Shown here piece after piece: positions 62,987 through 64,000 of a stretch of 64,000 nucleotides of DNA. Each line of letters starts with the position of its first letter. The stretch's first letter is position 1. The notes under the pieces were generated by a model that saw only the letters and a program-made list of their open reading frames with translations, was not told where the DNA came from and did not search any database. This DNA comes from Candidatus Hadersleviella danica (GTDB lineage: Bacteria; Chloroflexota; Anaerolineae; Promineifilales; Promineifilaceae). The position numbers and the translations under genes were made by a program. The stretch is from NCBI GenBank assembly GCA_016711405.1, contig JADJSZ010000109.1:1-64000 (forward strand), read 5' to 3'.

Positions 62987-63820
62987 TCAGAACTCAGACT
63001 CACGCCAGCTACCTTTTTGCTCCACCAAACCAGCGGCGTGGGGGGCGAAGAGCATGGTCATGTGGTTGCCTGTGCATTCGGCGTAGCGGCCGTGGGCGAG
63101 GGCGGAGACGGTGGCGCGGGCATCGGCTTCGAGGAGGACGGGGGCACGGCCGTAGTTTTCGGGGGCGCGGATGAGCAGAGTCGGTTGCTGTATCTGGGCG
63201 AGGTAATCGTCCCATGCCTCATCAATGGCCAAATCGGCCGCTTGCCAGATGGCTTGGGCGTTGGCGCGGGGCTTGACTTCGCCCGTGGGCAAATCTTCTA
63301 CGTCGGCGCGGTAAAACGCCTCGAGGTGTTCATCCCATGTGCCGTGCAGGAAGGGCATGGCTTGCATGGCCGCCTTGAACGCCTCCCACGAGGGCATGGT
63401 TTGTTCGAGGCGGGCGAGGGAGGGCTTGAGCAGGTCGCGCACGTCGGGGTGGAGCTTACCCGCCGCGTCTAGGACGAGCAGGCGGCTGACCCGTTCGGGG
63501 TAGTGGGCGGCCGTGTAGAGCGTCAGCAAACCGCCAAAACTGTGCCCGCCCAAGATGACTTGCTCGAACCCCAACGCATCCAACAGGCCGATGATGTCGG
63601 CCGAATGGTCGGCCATGGTGTAGCCCGTGGCGGGTTTGTCGCTCTGGCCACGGCCGCGCAAATCCACGCTGTAGACATGGAAATGATTGGGGAGGCCCGC
63701 CGCAATGAGGCCATCAAAGCAATGGGCGTTGGCGCTGAGGCCGTGCAGAAGGATCAAAACGGGACCACGGCCGCCGTGGTCTAACACATGGAGGGTGAGG
63801 GAGTTGGCTTGGATAAACAT
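62987..63820 (-). CDS. Alpha/beta hydrolase
   Basis: 277 residues. Oxyanion HGLSANAHCFD (25-35), nucleophile elbow GGHSFGGLL (about 91-99), Asp/His: the catalytic His is in TGNHMTM near the C-terminus. The last residues (RESEF then TGA) come from a GAGTCTGAGTTCTGAG repeat. The substrate is unknown, perhaps an ester or thioester, given the neighbouring CoA ligases. Confidence 0.82.
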   Translation of the reverse strand: MFIQANSLTLHVLDHGGRGPVLILLHGLSANAHCFDGLIAAGLPNHFHVYSVDLRGRGQSDKPATGYTMADHSADIIGLLDALGFEQVILGGHSFGGLLTLYTAAHYPERVSRLLVLDAAGKLHPDVRDLLKPSLARLEQTMPSWEAFKAAMQAMPFLHGTWDEHLEAFYRADVEDLPTGEVKPRANAQAIWQAADLAIDEAWDDYLAQIQQPTLLIRAPENYGRAPVLLEADARATVSALAHGRYAECTGNHMTMLFAPHAAGLVEQKGSWRESEF

Positions 63821-63827
63821 AGTGCGG

Positions 63828-63906
63828 GTAGGGGCAACCCTTGTGGTTGCCCTCTGGTTACATGGTCAATGGACTTGAGGAGGGCAGGCACAAGGCCTGC
63901 CCCTAC
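63828..63906. repeat. GTAGGGG...CCCCTAC element, copy 5
   Basis: 79 bp; left hairpin GGGCAACC-CTTGT-GGTTGCCC and right GGGCAGGC-ACAAG-GCCTGCCC. The right end holds the stop codon of the partial ligase gene (63903-63905). Confidence 0.85.
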
Positions 63907-64000
63907 GAATTACCCCAATACGCCTCGCGCATGACGCGCTTGAGGGTTTTGCCGGAGACACTGCGGGGGAATGCGTCGCGGAGTTCGATGGTGGTGAGTT
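63903..64000 (-). CDS. Acyl-CoA synthetase (AMP-forming), C-terminal end only
   Basis: The minus strand reads LTTIELRDAFPRSVSGKTLK then RVMREAYWGNS and a TAG stop. PRSVSGKTLKRV is the C-terminal motif of the AMP-forming ligases, with the catalytic lysine. The start lies beyond the window. The TAG is provided by the GTAGGGG element. Confidence 0.8.
   Translation of the reverse strand, partial: LTTIELRDAFPRSVSGKTLKRVMREAYWGNS

Overview
The window looks like part of a chromosome from a member of the Chloroflexota, probably an Anaerolineae-like lineage. That placement is inferred from gene content: a NurA/HerA pair, a compact ilv-leu-cimA cluster, a split biotin-dependent acyl-CoA carboxylase, Liv-type ABC transporters beside acyl-CoA ligases, and surface proteins with Pro/Thr linkers. 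I cannot confirm it by a database search. No rRNA, tRNA, CRISPR array, prophage or complete insertion sequence was recognised. Nearly all genes lie on the minus strand. At least a dozen otherwise conserved genes carry one-base frameshifts, mostly in homopolymers. I read most of these as assembly indels and annotate each such gene as one span.

Layout: 1-3128 holds a heavily frameshifted PTPS-related membrane protein. 3210-6407 encodes two related secreted, membrane-anchored surface proteins. 6553-8471 is a GT39-type membrane glycosyltransferase. 8603-11512 (plus strand) has an enoyl-CoA hydratase, a biotin carboxylase and a biotin carrier, resembling part of a leucine-degradation (liu) set. 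11628-13181 is a VWA lipoprotein. 13769-18471 is a NurA / HAS-barrel / HerA-like ATPase / NYN cluster. 18690-22000 is a decaying tandem array of membrane-anchored beta-propeller genes, AT-richer than its surroundings. 22708-22980 is a 13-unit 21-bp tandem repeat, followed by a MITE-like element. 23543-29876 holds a C39-like peptidase, a RibA-RibD_C fusion, an S24/S26-like protein, a DUF427 protein, an APH-fold protein and MscL.

30127-40983 is the branched-chain amino acid cluster, transcribed as ilvB-ilvN-ilvC-leuA-(methyltransferase, DinB-like)-leuC-leuD-cimA. ilvB is preceded by a 30-codon Leu/Val/Ile-rich leader ORF and an intrinsic terminator, which suggests attenuation. 41362-50726 has an RNA methyltransferase, UppP, a Tgt that lacks its zinc cysteines, a kelch protein, an NmrA-like reductase, a second crotonase and a LiaF-like protein. 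50995-54918 has an EF-G-like GTPase and an SPFH protein. 55383-64000 is a five-gene Liv ABC transporter with two acyl-CoA ligases and an alpha/beta hydrolase.

Three sequence-level features run through the window. The palindrome CGGCCG (often ACGGCCGT) is strongly over-represented. Most intergenic gaps hold family-specific arrays of 6-9 bp tandem words that fold back as hairpins. At least five copies of a 74-79 bp GTAGGGGC...GCCCCTAC element are present. Many gene 3' ends, including their stop codons, lie inside these repeats.
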